A DNA stretch of 64,000 nucleotides from Styela clava (GCF_964204865.1 NC_135259.1:4340001-4404000); one strand, 5' to 3'. Shown: positions 48,601 to 58,914, counted from the stretch's first letter. Notes: generated by a model not told the origin, from the sequence alone. Translations and numbers: made by a program.

Positions 48601-51334
48601 CTTGCATTTTCATAAATTCATACCAAAATGTAGTCTGTTGTGTCGCAATTTTATTTTGATTCAATTTACCGAGCTAACGTGGTAATCTTCTCGGTTTTTC
48701 AATTCAAACATTTTAGGTGAGGAATGTTAATGTAGTCTGGATTGTCGATACATTTATTATAGCCTTAGGCATAATGTGAATATTGTGAAAACGAAATCTA
48801 AATAGTGCAATAATAGACAAGTATCAAGTTACGTTTCCATTTCCATATAGATATGTATTTGTATTTTCTCTGTTTTTGTTAAATTTTATTGTCTGCTATC
48901 ATTTTTATTTCGCACGAGTATCCACTTTCAGGTTACTACATACACATGCAATTAAATATCGACACTTGATATCTTAATTTAAACCCGTGTATATATTATC
49001 TAATATACACATACATTGGTAATATACAAATGTTGTCTGCCAATCTAATTTCAACCCATCGAAAACCTAGCTTCAAATGATCCATCAAATTAAAATACAC
49101 CAAAACACCAAAAAGTTTTAATTTATTCTTGCAAAACGATGAAAACTATGCGCCAGAGTTACAATTCAAGCAAGGCTTGTGGGTTAGCTCATGTACCGCG
49201 AGTTTTAGTAAACAATTATCTTTTAACATAGCGTATTCATTTTGTAGGACAGACTGTCACACATACTCAAAAATCATTTTATTGATGCGGCTGATCTCAA
49301 CTTATAAGATCAAGTCAAATTAATTTTTTCTAACCAGTAAAATCAACAACAATCGAACACAAATTACGAGAAAATGATGATTATACATTTTTACTGGGGA
49401 AGGGAAGTCGCGGGGAACAAAACTTGGTTATCGATCAGCGACACCCGAGGTTCAAATATCTAATTTAGGAAAATTTAATATATTTGAGTTTGGAATCTGC
49501 TGTTTTTTACGCTTCAACCCATAGCTCTAAATGGAAGTCTGTGACTAGGTTTATAGTTCATGGACGCCAATTATGAAGTGTTCTACGTTGAAACCAAAGT
49601 TTAACATTATGAGGATAAAACTTACTATAACAGTAATCATGGACTTGTGTTTATGTTCAGAAGGATTTATATCTCCGGTACTCTCATGTCTTAATAATTA
49701 TGAACCCCTAATCACACCTTTGACCTTTGTTCAACGACATAACAATATATGTTCGCTTGTTGAGCAATTAAGAATGAACAAATGATATATCGCTCAATTT
49801 TTCACCTGATCATGCTTGTCAAGATAGTTTGATTGAGAAGTGAGACACGTGATCTTCCTAATTAATGACAGGAGATAAAACGTAAGGGGATCACTTAAAG
49901 ACGTGTGATAAAAATGATTGATTGTAAACATAAAATAGACGTGACTTCTGGTAACAATACGAAGATTTTCGAAACAAACTTTAGTTATAAAACTGACGAG
50001 CGATTCGTATGCCGCTAGCTTATTGTGCATACTAAAGAAAAAATATCAAAGAAATCTCTCTCGTGAAATAAAAAATTTGAAAGGGAAAAATATGAAGTGT
50101 TGTTATATGAAATTAAGTGTGATGTAAACAAGTATTTACCTAGGAAATTTTAACTAAAAAATAACCTGAAACCGTACGATACGATAATATTGGAATTATT
50201 GATAAGAACTCACATGTGACCTTCGTCTAGCTGCATCAATTTCTTCTGACATACTTCCCGTATCATCAATAGCAAATGCAAGAGTTGTTCCAACACCGAG
50301 GGCAAAGAATTTTCCAAATGCCCAGTCGCCGATTCCTCTTCGTAACCTTTGAATAAAATATATATCTTCAATACAAAGGATTTTGGTGATCATTTTGTTG
50401 AATACAATCGGAGCGAAACATTTACCATTTCGAGTCGACTAAATTAATTTAAGAAAGTGGAAAAACAACACAACAATCTGTTTAATGTTCTATTTTTAAC
50501 GTTCATTAACGAATATATATTTGTTCTTGTAAAATATGCAAGTACAGAATGGAAATTATGGAGGACCATAAACGAACGTTATAAATTAATTAATGGTATA
50601 AAATGTTTAAAGAGGTTTGAATCGAACGTACGAAATGTAAAACTTATTAATGGTACTAGAATATCTTTTTCGCATGAAGCTATACAAATAAGAATCACGA
50701 TTCATCAGCTTTTTTTATACACGTATGAATGCAATTTGATCTTTATTTTTTAAAGAAATAAAATGCAAAATGTCGTATAATTTATCAGAAAAAGCAAAGT
50801 TTGGTACCTGGATATTTCTGACGCTATTATTCCCTCAGCTAGATCTACGTCCTTACTAAGTATACATCTATAATCAATCCAATTGACATCACCAAAATCA
50901 GACATATCTCTGTACAGAAGTAATCCAAACTTTTTCCTTGCAATACCAAAATTTTGTTCTTTTGCATATTTGTATATTTCCGATCTGAGTATCACTTTGT
51001 CTCGTTCTATGTCTTCACATCCAGGATCAGCTTGTAAAATATCTACGATCACTCGCTTGAATGCATGTGGGGACGCTCCTTCTCCATAATATTCTTTATA
51101 TAAATTTTGTGCTTCAAGGGGCTTCACCATTGATGGTGTAAACTGGGGTCGATTTGGATCTGGGTTATCAGCGAAGAACAATGATGCCGCTTCAACAAAC
51201 GATTTTTCTAATAGAGTTCTAAATTCAACACAGTTTGTACCACGAGGGGCAGTTTTACTGAGAATACTTCCATCGCAAATTTGAAATTGTATCCCCAAAA
51301 TTGGTAATATAATAACGAATATATTCTTCACCAT
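27847..51334 (-). CDS. VWA7/hemicentin-like and ITIH fusion protein, 30 exons, 1609 aa
   Basis: Exons 5' to 3': 51334-50808, 50346-50214, 47321-47191, 46621-46489, 46121-46027, 45607-45420, 44040-43922, 43494-43393, 43238-43148, 42562-42439, 41924-41742, 41646-41432, 40615-40468, 38953-38806, 38359-38220, 37510-37337, 36941-36801, 36245-36098, 35613-35406, 34918-34798, 34231-34105, 33655-33584, 33462-33318, 32659-32589, 32309-32182, 31444-31108, 30681-30532, 30309-30142, 29581-29391, 28018-27847. All junctions are GT-AG and phase-consistent; the total is 4830 nt with no stop. Order: signal peptide, Het-C-like segment, VWA, beta-sandwich repeats, VIT, second VWA, Thr/Pro linker, DPHF site, ITIH C-terminal domain. 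ITIHs are secreted and bind hyaluronan; VWA7/hemicentin-type proteins are extracellular. I know of no standard family with both halves. An extracellular or matrix protein is inferred. The alternative is two genes misjoined between exons 12 and 13. Confidence 0.87.
28169..28839. mobile_element. Internally deleted hAT element, 671 bp, perfect TSD
   Basis: Inserted in the last intron of the VWA-ITIH gene. Ends TAGCGCTGGGAAT and ATTCCCAGTCCTA are inverses at 11 of 13 positions. The flanks are identical, CCCCTAGT (28161-28168 and 28840-28847). GGTTAACCGGTTAACC palindromic sequence lies next to the left end and CGGTTAACAGTTAA near the right. On the minus strand (about 28690-28540) an open stretch reads RDPFAARDMQRASDIWKYL then VSVIQCHLC. 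This looks like the first half of a BED zinc finger and so a relic of the parent transposase. Confidence 0.9.
29085..29245 (+). repeat. Second copy of the hammerhead-like repeat family
   Basis: Shares AACGAAACGTTACAGAAATA with 25267-25283 and, further on, GCATACGGATCCACTAGC, which is the inverse of 25066-25083. Located in the last intron of the VWA-ITIH gene. The 77-codon frame 28999-29232 overlapping it is not supported as a gene. Confidence 0.55.
29092..29126 (+). ncRNA. Hammerhead-like motif with consensus CTGANGA core
   Basis: CTGAGGA fits the hammerhead consensus CUGANGA exactly, and GAAACGTTAC follows after a helix-like stretch. Here stem II (GTCTG/AGAAC) is degenerate, the reverse of the copy at 25241 where stem II is intact and the core is altered. 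A related but decayed ribozyme is the simplest reading. Confidence 0.35.
29800..29880 (-). repeat. Short intronic repeat (pair with 31490-31560)
   Basis: On the minus strand it reads AGCTATAAGTTTGG ... GAGTTCGATACAAAAAATGA, similar to the other copy (AACTATAAAATGAGTG ... GAGTTCGATACC). Both lie in introns of the VWA-ITIH gene. Origin unknown; the GTTCGATAC part is B-box-like, but no A box was seen. Confidence 0.4.
31108..33462 (-). CDS. VWA-ITIH exons 23-26: linker and DPHF cleavage/ester site
   Basis: Exon 23 (33462-33318): ALNFQQYQKGTEIVVAGEF, the ITIH NFxxYFxGSEIVVAG motif. Exons 24-25 (32659-32589 and 32309-32182) give an acidic, helical stretch (LYLEESLFPTCDENEDE, DLIERQENYLKLVETL). Exon 26 (31444-31108): FVVNDYTALVVSKPG, a Thr/Pro-rich linker (TTPVPTTIPITTRSVPEG), then FFGDPHFVIDIEEQITLCF. 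In ITIHs the precursor is cut between Asp and Pro of DPHF and the new C-terminal Asp is esterified to chondroitin sulphate; the motif is kept here (Asp1360). The acceptor at 31445 was preferred to one 6 bp further on (same phase). Confidence 0.9.
31490..31560 (-). repeat. Short intronic repeat (pair with 29800-29880)
   Basis: Second copy of the unit described at 29800-29880, located just upstream of exon 26 of the VWA-ITIH gene. Confidence 0.4.
32478..32525. repeat. Fragment shared with the hAT element at 7127-8360
   Basis: GAGAATATCGGTCGGAGACC then GAAGACTTATCGATTG matches 7735-7770 (GAGAATATCGGTCAGAGATC ...) with few differences. A small relic in intron 24 of the VWA-ITIH gene, without termini. 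Confidence 0.5.
33584..36941 (-). CDS. VWA-ITIH exons 17-22: second VWA domain (ITIH type)
   Basis: Exon 17 (36941-36801): ITFSPTMEQQ and GLNGKFAIQYDLVR. Exon 18 (36245-36098): FLHFFVPKYEP and the metal-ion site VVFLLDNSGSMFGRKL (Asp953, Ser955, Ser957, a complete DxSxS). Exon 19 (35613-35406): DSFAILMFNSKVQSW, AAAKRFLNSVSAQAGTDLLK. Exon 20 (34918-34798): DYVFVLTDGGRS. Exon 21 (34231-34105): FGIHITGYGAMANSKVLSSI. Exon 22 (33655-33584): FFKTIAYPVLREVQIRYP. This follows vertebrate ITIH step for step (VHFFAPE, VIDVSGSM, GGTNI, YNQVSTPLL). Confidence 0.93.
35155..35235. repeat. Third fragment of the hammerhead-associated repeat
   Basis: ACTCTTGCTACAGCATCC followed by TACGAATCCATTAGCGCAAA matches the inverse of 25061-25110 and the region 29185-29235. 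It lacks the ribozyme-like motif. Located in intron 19 of the VWA-ITIH gene. Confidence 0.5.
37337..40615 (-). CDS. VWA-ITIH exons 13-16: VIT domain (junction of the two halves)
   Basis: Exon 13 (40615-40468) is the bridge. Its first third, VKDQNGVLVYKECLLAV, closes the hemicentin-like sandwich, and the rest, MESFKITSNINTRFAETIV, opens the VIT domain. Exon 14 (38953-38806) has IPPNAFITDFTMTVDGDTF and AKTFYEIGK. Exon 15 (38359-38220) has GHLSSQ...FQTSLNLRGDEDVVFQI. Exon 16 (37510-37337) has HEINVQPGQAVKSFDIEIN. These match the ITIH signature (FxPxxAFIxxFxMxVDGxxY...YExA...HVRPGQxVxDxxVEI). One single 148-bp exon carries both domains, the strongest evidence that the fusion is real. Confidence 0.9.
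41432..44040 (-). CDS. VWA-ITIH exons 7-12: beta-sandwich modules
   Basis: Exon 7 (44040-43922): GFELFVDSGLRELYVEATG. Exon 8 (43494-43393): VAELFIGSINVTKYGKYRLN. Exon 9 (43238-43148). Exon 10 (42562-42439): VVVLVDMYGLNTDDVVR. Exon 11 (41924-41742): GIDAGGFQFRRLAQQS. Exon 12 (41646-41432): PGSPAQVAITIRNVGKEAV, then ILVTGGGDAKFFLRLRTP. Exons 7-9 correspond to the post-VWA domain of hemicentin/VWA7, and exons 11-12 to the following Ig-like beta-sandwich (NxG...VTxxGGxAxFxLxLxTP). No membrane segment. Residues about 403-680. Confidence 0.85.
45420..47321 (-). CDS. VWA-ITIH exons 3-6: rest of the first VWA domain
   Basis: Exon 3 (47321-47191) encodes FVLVPFNDPKVGPV. Exon 4 (46621-46489) encodes GGGDLPELSMKGISLAL and the core strand STIYVITDAEARD. 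Exon 5 (46121-46027) encodes KMVKLVFLLT. Exon 6 (45607-45420) encodes LGFELYQHLANSTGGEVLVV. This is the hemicentin/VWA7 series: FNDP, GGGDxPE, VxTDAxAKD, VxFxLTG, YxxLAxxTGGQV. Exon 5 is only 95 bp and was found by requiring phase agreement between exons 4 and 6. Exon 3 exists in a second, inverted copy at 23151-23281. Confidence 0.9.
47042..48773 (-). repeat. Source copy of the inverted duplication
   Basis: This part of the VWA-ITIH gene (intron 2, exon 3, start of intron 3) is present again, inverted, at 21675-23438. It is assigned as the source because it lies in a complete gene. Confidence 0.88.
47392..47632 (-). mobile_element. tRNA-derived SINE (gene copy, intron 2)
   Basis: On the minus strand it starts GTGGGCACGATGACCTAGTG, continues ACTAAAGCGTTAGAC, then CTTCAAATCCCATGCCCACC. 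The A-box and B-box-like blocks are better preserved than in the copy at 22831-23085. The A-rich tail (AAAAAAAAG) is about 70 bp from the acceptor of exon 3. It should carry an internal RNA polymerase III promoter if functional. Confidence 0.65.
50214..51334 (-). CDS. VWA-ITIH exons 1-2: signal peptide, Het-C-like segment, MIDAS
   Basis: Exon 1 starts at ATG 51334 with a hydrophobic leader (MVKNIFVIILPILGIQFQIC). It continues with a segment resembling the N-terminal region of VWA7-type proteins: FTPSMVKP, YYGEGASPHAFKRVI, ARKKFGLLLYRDM...NWIDY, the last comparable to the LHxLQDFYSHSNWVE motif. Exon 2 carries GIGDWAFGKFFALG and the metal-ion site AFAIDDTGSMSEEIDAA (Asp203, Thr205, Ser207), which is the DxTxS form seen in hemicentin. 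The stretch between NWIDY and GIGDW is much shorter than in VWA7, where a Cys/Gly-rich segment intervenes. Confidence 0.9.
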
Positions 51335-54046
51335 CGTATTATGGATTTATAGCTGCCAAAAAGCAGCGTCAACCTTACGACAGCAAAAAATGCTAAATTT
51401 TTCTGAAACAAAGGTATTAAATTAGTTAGATGAACCGTGTTCGTTGGATATACCGTAAGGAACCCTCTACTGAAACTATTATTAGACTGCCGTTTTATCT
51501 CCTATCTGTAACCACAAATATCGTCACATCTTGGTATATTCATATTCCCGCGTCTCGTCAAAATACTTTCATTTTATAGTTTCTCGAATTTGTAGAATTT
51601 ACTTCGATAGCATAAAATATGAAATCTCAATTTGGAGCACTAACACAAAAATGCGGCGGACTGACTACCGGTACCGTCGCGATGAAAAGAATAAGCAAGA
51701 TACCTTCTTATCGTTCCACGCAATCGTCACGCACCGGCCTCAGGCATTAATGAGTACCGTTATCGTTTAAACTCATTAATTTGTAGCCTACATTGAAATA
51801 CAAAAAATGTATACAAAAGCAATTTTGGAATTAAAATTTAAAAGCAGGAAAGCAAGGTGGAGTTACGGACAAATATAAACTAAATCCTCTTTACCTTAAC
51901 CATCAATTTAGCTTCTACCTTTTCGAAGCTCAACTAAAATTTACGGGCAACTTGTGTAAAACTGGTTCCGCAAGGAAAAACGCAAATGGCCTAATATATA
52001 AAACAAATTTACCACCAAAAGATATTCTCAAAAAGAAATGAGATATAACAAAACTACATTGTTCAACAAAAACAAATATTTATAAAAAAAATAATTGCTA
52101 ATAAACCGGAAAACAAAAAAATTTCAAATAAATAAAATATAATATAGAAAACAATGTACGGTCCTGTGGTAATATCGCAAATTTGTGCCTCTGATACTCA
52201 ACATACCCAATCGCTGATGGGAACGCTTCATCAGTCTTCTGTTAATTGCCGCAGTTCAAATTTTACTTTGACAAAACAATGTCCCCTTCGTCTTCACGAC
52301 TGCTTATGATGCATGTCGTAAATCTACCTGCAGTAAAAATAAAGCAATAAATCAATTCGTGATTCTGTGCATAAAATGCCGTTGAGAATAGATAATATTT
52401 CAATACAGAGACAAATAAATGATGGCAAAGCATTTGATGTTTGAGTAAAAGAATTGGATGACGATTGAAAACGCTTCATTCAATAGTATATGATTAAAGA
52501 GAGGTCGCGCAAAGGACTGAGAAACCAGTATGCCAATTTTATCTTAGTTTTTGTACTATATCTTTTATTTATCTCCGTTTGGACAAACGGTACATGACGA
52601 AATATGTATATCAAAATATTCAAACATGTTATTCTGTATATCCTACTGTAAGCCCTTTTGCGTACGTCACTTTTTTGTGTATTGGCGATATCTCTAAGTG
52701 GTTAGACCGACTCATACTGACGTCAACTTACGTTTGGCAAATTTCATTCAGCCTTCTCACTTGTGACACCATGTGTCATCTTGGATACCGATTTCTTTCC
52801 CGACTCATTGTCATCCAATAAAGATGACCACATTGTACATGGTCATTTGAATATACAATTCATTGGTATATTGAAAATGAAAAAATACATGTTATCAATT
52901 TAGAATGTGAAAATGAAATTTAATATTCTAAGTGTTTTTGTAGTACAGTAGTTTTTGGACACGTATAGTGGACATAACCATCGTATTGTTATGATGTTGT
53001 TCTTGTTCTTTGTATCGTTTTGAAGAAATCGCTTTTCTATTTGAATACTGGACCAATTGCTTTGAAATCAGTGAGTGAAGATTATATTTTTTGCTAGAGG
53101 GCTATTACTTTTATTTTTTGCTATGACGTCATCAAAATTATGTGGCGCTACGTGTCCATATATTTGAGCATATCTCTCTTGTTTATTTATTAAATCATTA
53201 TTGTATTTTAGTATAAGATTGCATCAAGGATTTTTGTGGCATGTTCAACCTAACTGCCAACTGAACGACCCCGCGACTTCCCTTCCACTGTAAAACTGTG
53301 TAATTGTCATTTTATCGTAATTTGTGCTCGTGTGATAGTTTTTTACTAGTTGGAAAAAATAAACTTGACCTTGGCCTTATCTCGACCTGTTTATTGTAAA
53401 TCTAACATCAGAAAATGTAAAGATCTCAACATAGAAGTAGACGACATACATAATCTTTTTTCTTCCGGAATTGGAGTAAAATGTAAGGTAATGATGAAAT
53501 AAACAGGGAATGTATAGTTTTCATTCATTCGGGAGAGTTAACTGCGATATTTTACACAGAAAAAAGCTGGAGATTACATAGAGGCGAAAAGCAGTTAATA
53601 TTTGAAATGTCCGATAATTTCCAAAAGATTAACACATAAGATCTGGTAGTACTCAAAGAGGAATTGAAATCTATATTCATTGCAGATAAATCGGATAGAA
53701 TTACGTGGGAAATGTCTTATATGTGTGACTCACGAATTATTAACCAATCGGACAAAGTAAAGTTTAGACTGAGAATGACACACTAAACTCAGTGGACTTG
53801 AAACCGATAAATATTTTATGGAATATTCGAGGTGGTTTTGTTTTAACTCCAATTATGACCATGCATGGAATATGAATTATTTAAACTGTAAAATTTTCTA
53901 GCAAACGTGATTCAGCTTTGAATATGAGTTCTTACGTTTCAACAATCTCTAACGGAAAACCACAAAATTTTCGAAACTTGGATGGCAATTAATTTGACTT
54001 CTCGAGAAGACAACATTAATTTTGTGTTAGGTTGTACGTGTCTACA
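51335..54046. other. Intergenic region between two divergent genes
   Basis: The VWA-ITIH gene (minus) and the Rolling stone-like gene (plus) are transcribed away from each other from this 2.7 kb stretch, so both promoters and 5' UTR exons should be inside it. I see no further gene and no clear core promoter element. The long AT-rich runs are uninformative. Confidence 0.5.
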
Positions 54047-56329
54047 ATGCCAAAATGTTGTTCGTGTATTGCGTTGAAGTCTGGAATTAGAAAAATATTT
54101 AATAAGAAGAATCTGTTTTATGAAGATGCAAATCGAAAAGATTTCAGCTCGTTTCTTGTAAGTCTTTTTTACTATGTTCTTCTACAATTTTTTTATTTTT
54201 ATATGTATTTTTATATAGTATGTGTTCAATTTATTTGGCACAAAATTTAAATTGATATCTCATTAGAAAACGAATCTCAATTTTGAGATATCTTCTCTGC
54301 TGTCTAAACTGTCGCGTATATCTTGCATGCTCTTGAAAATATGAATCTCTTGTCAAATTCAATGTTTGATTAGCCACATTCTGCTTTAAATCAACTTACC
54401 AGGGGCGGTTTTTTTAGTATGTCAATTACATTCGATATAATATATAACTATGTGTAATGCCTTATATCAATTATGTTCAAAAATCTGTTCATTTACCGCA
54501 AACATACTTCTTGGAGCGCTTTTAGTGTTATGAACTAAAATATTTTTTGTCTATAGTCACTATTATTATGTGATTGTTACAGAAAAAGTTGATCGACACT
54601 GAAACTTTTTAGTTAACCATGTTTTGTAAAATTGACGTTTTCGTTGGAAACAGTGTTATTTAGGCTGTAGTGTATATCCAATGAATATGTCTAATGATTA
54701 CATCATACTGATTGGCCCGTCTCAATACTAATAGATAGTACTCTATTAAAACGATTAACCAGCATTTAATAATTTTTCAGTGGTGTGAATGCCCCCGTAC
54801 ATATGTCATGTACAGGTGTTTGATGTTCATTTTCTCTCTCGGATGGCTAATATCGCACTTAGAAAGAAATTATCGTACTGGAACGTTGGCTGAATTCATG
54901 CTTTATCTCACACACTGGTTTGAAATTATTTTTAATGTCTACCTCCTATTATCGGTTGCCACAGCAATGGTTGAAATTCGGAAAAACTCAGTATTGACTG
55001 AAATACAACTCGAAAAAGGTAAGTGTAAACGAATTATGATATCGTTGTTCTCTTTTCTGTGTTACAAATATTTCTGTTCTAGTCAAATCAGTTTTGAAAA
55101 GATCTATTAAATTGAATTGGAACAGTATTAACTCAATGTAACTAATTGCTTTTAATATAAACAAAATCAGAAAATCGTTATTAGTGGAGGTTGAATCTTG
55201 AATCAATGGTTTAAATTACAATGAAAGTAGGACACGATAAAACAAGAGAGCGCTGCTCAAGTATATGGGCACGAAATGAAACGGTATGCAATCTGTCACA
55301 GTAGCCTACCGGTACGGTATCGCACCTGAGCAGAAGATTTGAATTTAAGCAAAAGCGGAACCGCCAACAGGAGCGCAATTTTTAATTTTGATGACATCAT
55401 CGCACATCAAAAACAAATTCCATAGAGGCCACAGCAATTTTTGAAATAAATAAAAGTTGCCTACTAGTCTAGTCTTAGTCCTTTTAGCAAAAAATATAAT
55501 CTCAACCACTGGAAATTTTAAAGCAATCGAAACGATCCATAAGTTCATTTCGTGTCCAATAATAACCCGAAGAGTTTGGGGTGTTATACAAAATGCAACC
55601 TTCAAATTGGCACATTATATAAAAACGTTTTAATTCCGGGAACGACATTCTCGCTAAAATCTGTTCTTAAAGAGCAACTTTCTTGCAGAAATCATTTTTT
55701 GCAAAGCTATCGCAAACTTGCTTATTCGTAAGATTTAGTCTAACCATGGCTTTCCTTATTCAGAAAGTGCTTCAAAAGAGGTTGTTGAATCAACGGAGGA
55801 AGTGGATCATTTAGAAAAAGACGATGCGGATTCCTTACAAGGCAGAAAATCATTACGTTGGTATCATAAATGTACATGGTACAGCTACGAGTCATCGTTA
55901 GTTGGTTCACTGCTGATAACAATAGTTTATTGGTCATATTTATGGACCGGAACCAGCGTAAAAGAAAACCCTTTTGATATTTATCAACACGGGCTCAACT
56001 GTGTGATATTATTCATAGATTTAAGTATCACTAGACTACCAATTAAGCTTGCTCATGCAGTACAGCATAGTCTTTTTGTTTTTATGTTTATGATGTTCTC
56101 GCTTGCAGTATCTTACATTCGTTACGCAAAAGGATATGAAAAGCTAGCAATATACTGGATATTAGATTGGATGAATTATACAAAATGTGCCGTACTCATA
56201 ACTTTGGGGATTTTTCCCGCGATGTTTTTGTTGCAAGTTGTAATTGTTGGTGCGAATCAAGTAAAACTGAACTTGCATAGAAAATTCACAAACAATTCCA
56301 CTGCTGTATTAATGAGGCAAGATATTTAA
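54047..56329 (+). CDS. Rolling stone-like multi-pass membrane protein, 3 exons, 304 aa
   Basis: Exons 54047-54157, 54781-55018 and 55764-56329; donors GTAAGT and GTAAGT, acceptors TTTTCAG and TTATTCAG; phases 0 and 1 agree and the sum is 915 nt. Drosophila Rolling stone is a plasma-membrane protein needed for myoblast fusion; the family function elsewhere is poorly known. Features: Cys-rich N-terminus (MPKCCSC), WCECPRTYVMYRCLMF starting the first membrane pass, then hydrophobic segments near residues 48-63, 82-101, 155-172, 182-198, 205-224 and 243-266. The family core is clear: SLVGSLLITIVYWSYLW, FDIYQHGLNCVILFIDLSIT then RLPIKLAHAVQHSLFVF. Between the second and third segments is a Glu/Asp/Ser-rich loop (ESASKEVVESTEEVDHLEKD). 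Start at ATG 54047, giving a short cytoplasmic head as in the family. No lesions. Confidence 0.9.
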
Positions 56330-56460
56330 GTAAATATATGATTATTTTCATTCATTTTCTACAACAATATAATGAGCCAATTCACAGAAATCATGGTCCA
56401 GAAATATAATGTAAAGCATGTGTTTTGAAAATGAGTATGTGCTTGGGTATGTTGAGTGTC

Positions 56461-56466
56461 AATAAA
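56461..56466 (+). promoter_or_regulatory. Poly(A) signal of the Rolling stone-like gene
   Basis: AATAAA 132 bp after the stop codon at 56329, in the expected orientation and distance, followed by a T-rich and GT-containing stretch. Confidence 0.6.
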
Positions 56467-58914
56467 GACTATGTATGATTCATAAACTCAATAGTACGAT
56501 TATCCTCTACCTTCATCATGTTTAAGCTCATTAGAAAATGCATTCTGCAACAATGAGAAAACATTATCCGGTATTTGTGTGAATATATCCCTATCCCCTC
56601 AAAAAATAGTGTAGGGTAACTATACAAATGTTGAGAAAACTGTTAAACGACTGTTTCAAACATGGTTCTATCTTCATCCAAAACATCCAAACGACAATAC
56701 CGTGGTATGAGAACCCAAACTTTCTTGCTGACAACCGAATACATTTCTGTATTTGTCATCCTGGCGAAATTCTGGTCGCGCAAGTACGCTACCATGAAAT
56801 CCAAACCGATTTCCGTATTAGCCTATTTCAAATAATTAGAACCGTCACTTTTAGAAGATTTTGAAAAAAAACGTAGATATCTAAGAGTTTAAGTTGTAAT
56901 TCGCGAGGATATGCAATTGTTCAGCAGTTTGAAGAATATTCGTTAGGACACTATTGTATAGGAATGCCGATCCCTTTTTAATGAATGCGTCAAAAATGAT
57001 ATCATAATTGTGGAAAAGAAGACTTTTAGTCATATATGAATAATCAATGTCGGGTTCAATGTCAAATTTGCTGTTACTCTTATTACGTCTTATAAACCTT
57101 GTTTAGTATTGTGTAGTTTTGGGTTTTACTCATGTAGAACTCATCTCAATATTGAGAGGAATTCTGGTACTTGATTGGAATGAAGTTAATGATACAGCAA
57201 ATCTTTTCATGGTTTCAAGATAGTCTGGTGGAATTTGATCAGCTTTCAATTGCATTAAAGTCACTACTATCATGCTCGATTGTAATTGTAGATTTCTGTA
57301 GTCGTTAATTTAAGTCTATAACATTTGTTTTCCAAACGACAATGTTTGCGACAAAAAAATAATCTGCAAAGCAGTACCTGGTTTTGGTATAATCCCTAAA
57401 TATTCTGGTCTTCCCTTTGGTTCGTGCACCTTCAAAAGGGAACCCCTGTAACAAGACAGGTTGAGAAATGAATTGTATGTTATAAATGTTGCAACAGCAT
57501 TGTTGCCAATACCGATTATACCGGGTTCTGTATAGTAGGTAATATTTATTACCGTGTTGTAGATACTGTAGCACTTATTGTTAGATTGAGTTAAGGCCGG
57601 TTTTATCGGAAATTTTTATCACAGCTAGTGATATGTTTGCATTAATTCATGACTTGATGGGTCACCGGAAAAACAAAACTTCTACAAACATATTTGCGAG
57701 AAAAAAATTTGATTATTACGAAGCATTATGCAGGGAGTAAATTGGACTTTTACATCTCAGTACATTAAATGGCTATCAGCTTTAAGCAGTGATAAGAATC
57801 TGAATTTTCGAGAGCAGGATCCCATCTGCATTGAACTCAATAACAACAGGTCCTCTCATTTCAGTAAATCATGCCGAATTTATAGTACGCTACAATAACA
57901 TGGTACGATAAACATAAATCTACCACATAACTTTTGGTAGTCTTCAGTGGTGCATGAGGTCCAATTTTTTGCTGGTGTCCAACGCCAAAAGAAAAAACAA
58001 AAAACGAGTGGGGGTTCTCTTATTATCACGACACTCCATGAACGGAACCGCGCAAACCACTAATATTTTAAAATATTAAGAAACGTTGAACGACCTGTCC
58101 AATGGCGACTACCCAAGCACCCATTGAGCTAGGGGTCAAGAGGTCGATTACGCCACCAGGAATCAGAAAGTAACAACAATAAACTGCAAAGTTAAATTGC
58201 AGTCTGACTATAGAAAAACTGATACAACAATACCCGATATAAAATACGATTTATGCAGGAAGGTTATGAAACTAACCAATTAAGTTTGTCAACATTCTAC
58301 TCGAGCCTGACGAGGAGAAACGGAATTAAAACTTGACTGTCGTCTCAACTAGTATCCTGAATAAGTATCGGCCAATTCACTACCTAAACCGGCCGTTTAT
58401 ACCTTGGAGAAAAGCGAATTACAATAACAAACGCACCAAGAAGAGAGAAAATATACGTTAACGCATCACTCTTGAAGACTCTGGAATTAATTAAAACGTC
58501 CGCTTGTTTGATAATTTAATTAATTATTATTGAGATTATCTTTTCCGACCTCCTGCATAGTTCGACCACACGCATGGTAACTTGTTCACACGAACGCGGG
58601 GCCATTGCAGAATTCCCGCCACCGCTGTAAGTTTAAGGTTAATAGCAGGAATAGGTAGATTTTTAGCATCTTATTTTCTCCTGCGGTTTTCTTCCTTTAG
58701 AAAGGTGTATGCCTAAGTTTATTTCCATACATTCTGATGAAAACAACACGAAGTCAGTCTAAATCAGTTCACTTGAGATCAATGTGGCGGTGCGTTGATT
58801 CAGCAGTTTACCATGAGAACCATAAATAGCGTAAATAAAACCATAAATAAAAAATTAGAGTATAGACCCGAAAATTTGTCCCCGTTAGTAATAAACAAGG
58901 CGCAGGAATATATA
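56467..58914. other. Intergenic region
   Basis: No gene, RNA gene or element ends were recognised. Several 70-90 codon frames exist on both strands but lack family similarity, splice-consistent neighbours or unusual composition. Confidence 0.35.

Noticed and set aside
50457..50753. 98-codon plus-strand frame in intron 1 of the VWA-ITIH gene
   Set aside because: Low-complexity Ile/Asn/Phe-rich translation typical of AT-rich intron DNA; no motifs.
51341..51355. TATAAA-like sequence just upstream of the VWA-ITIH start codon (minus strand)
   Set aside because: It is only about 15 bp from the ATG, too close to be a TATA box unless translation starts elsewhere; the region is AT-rich.
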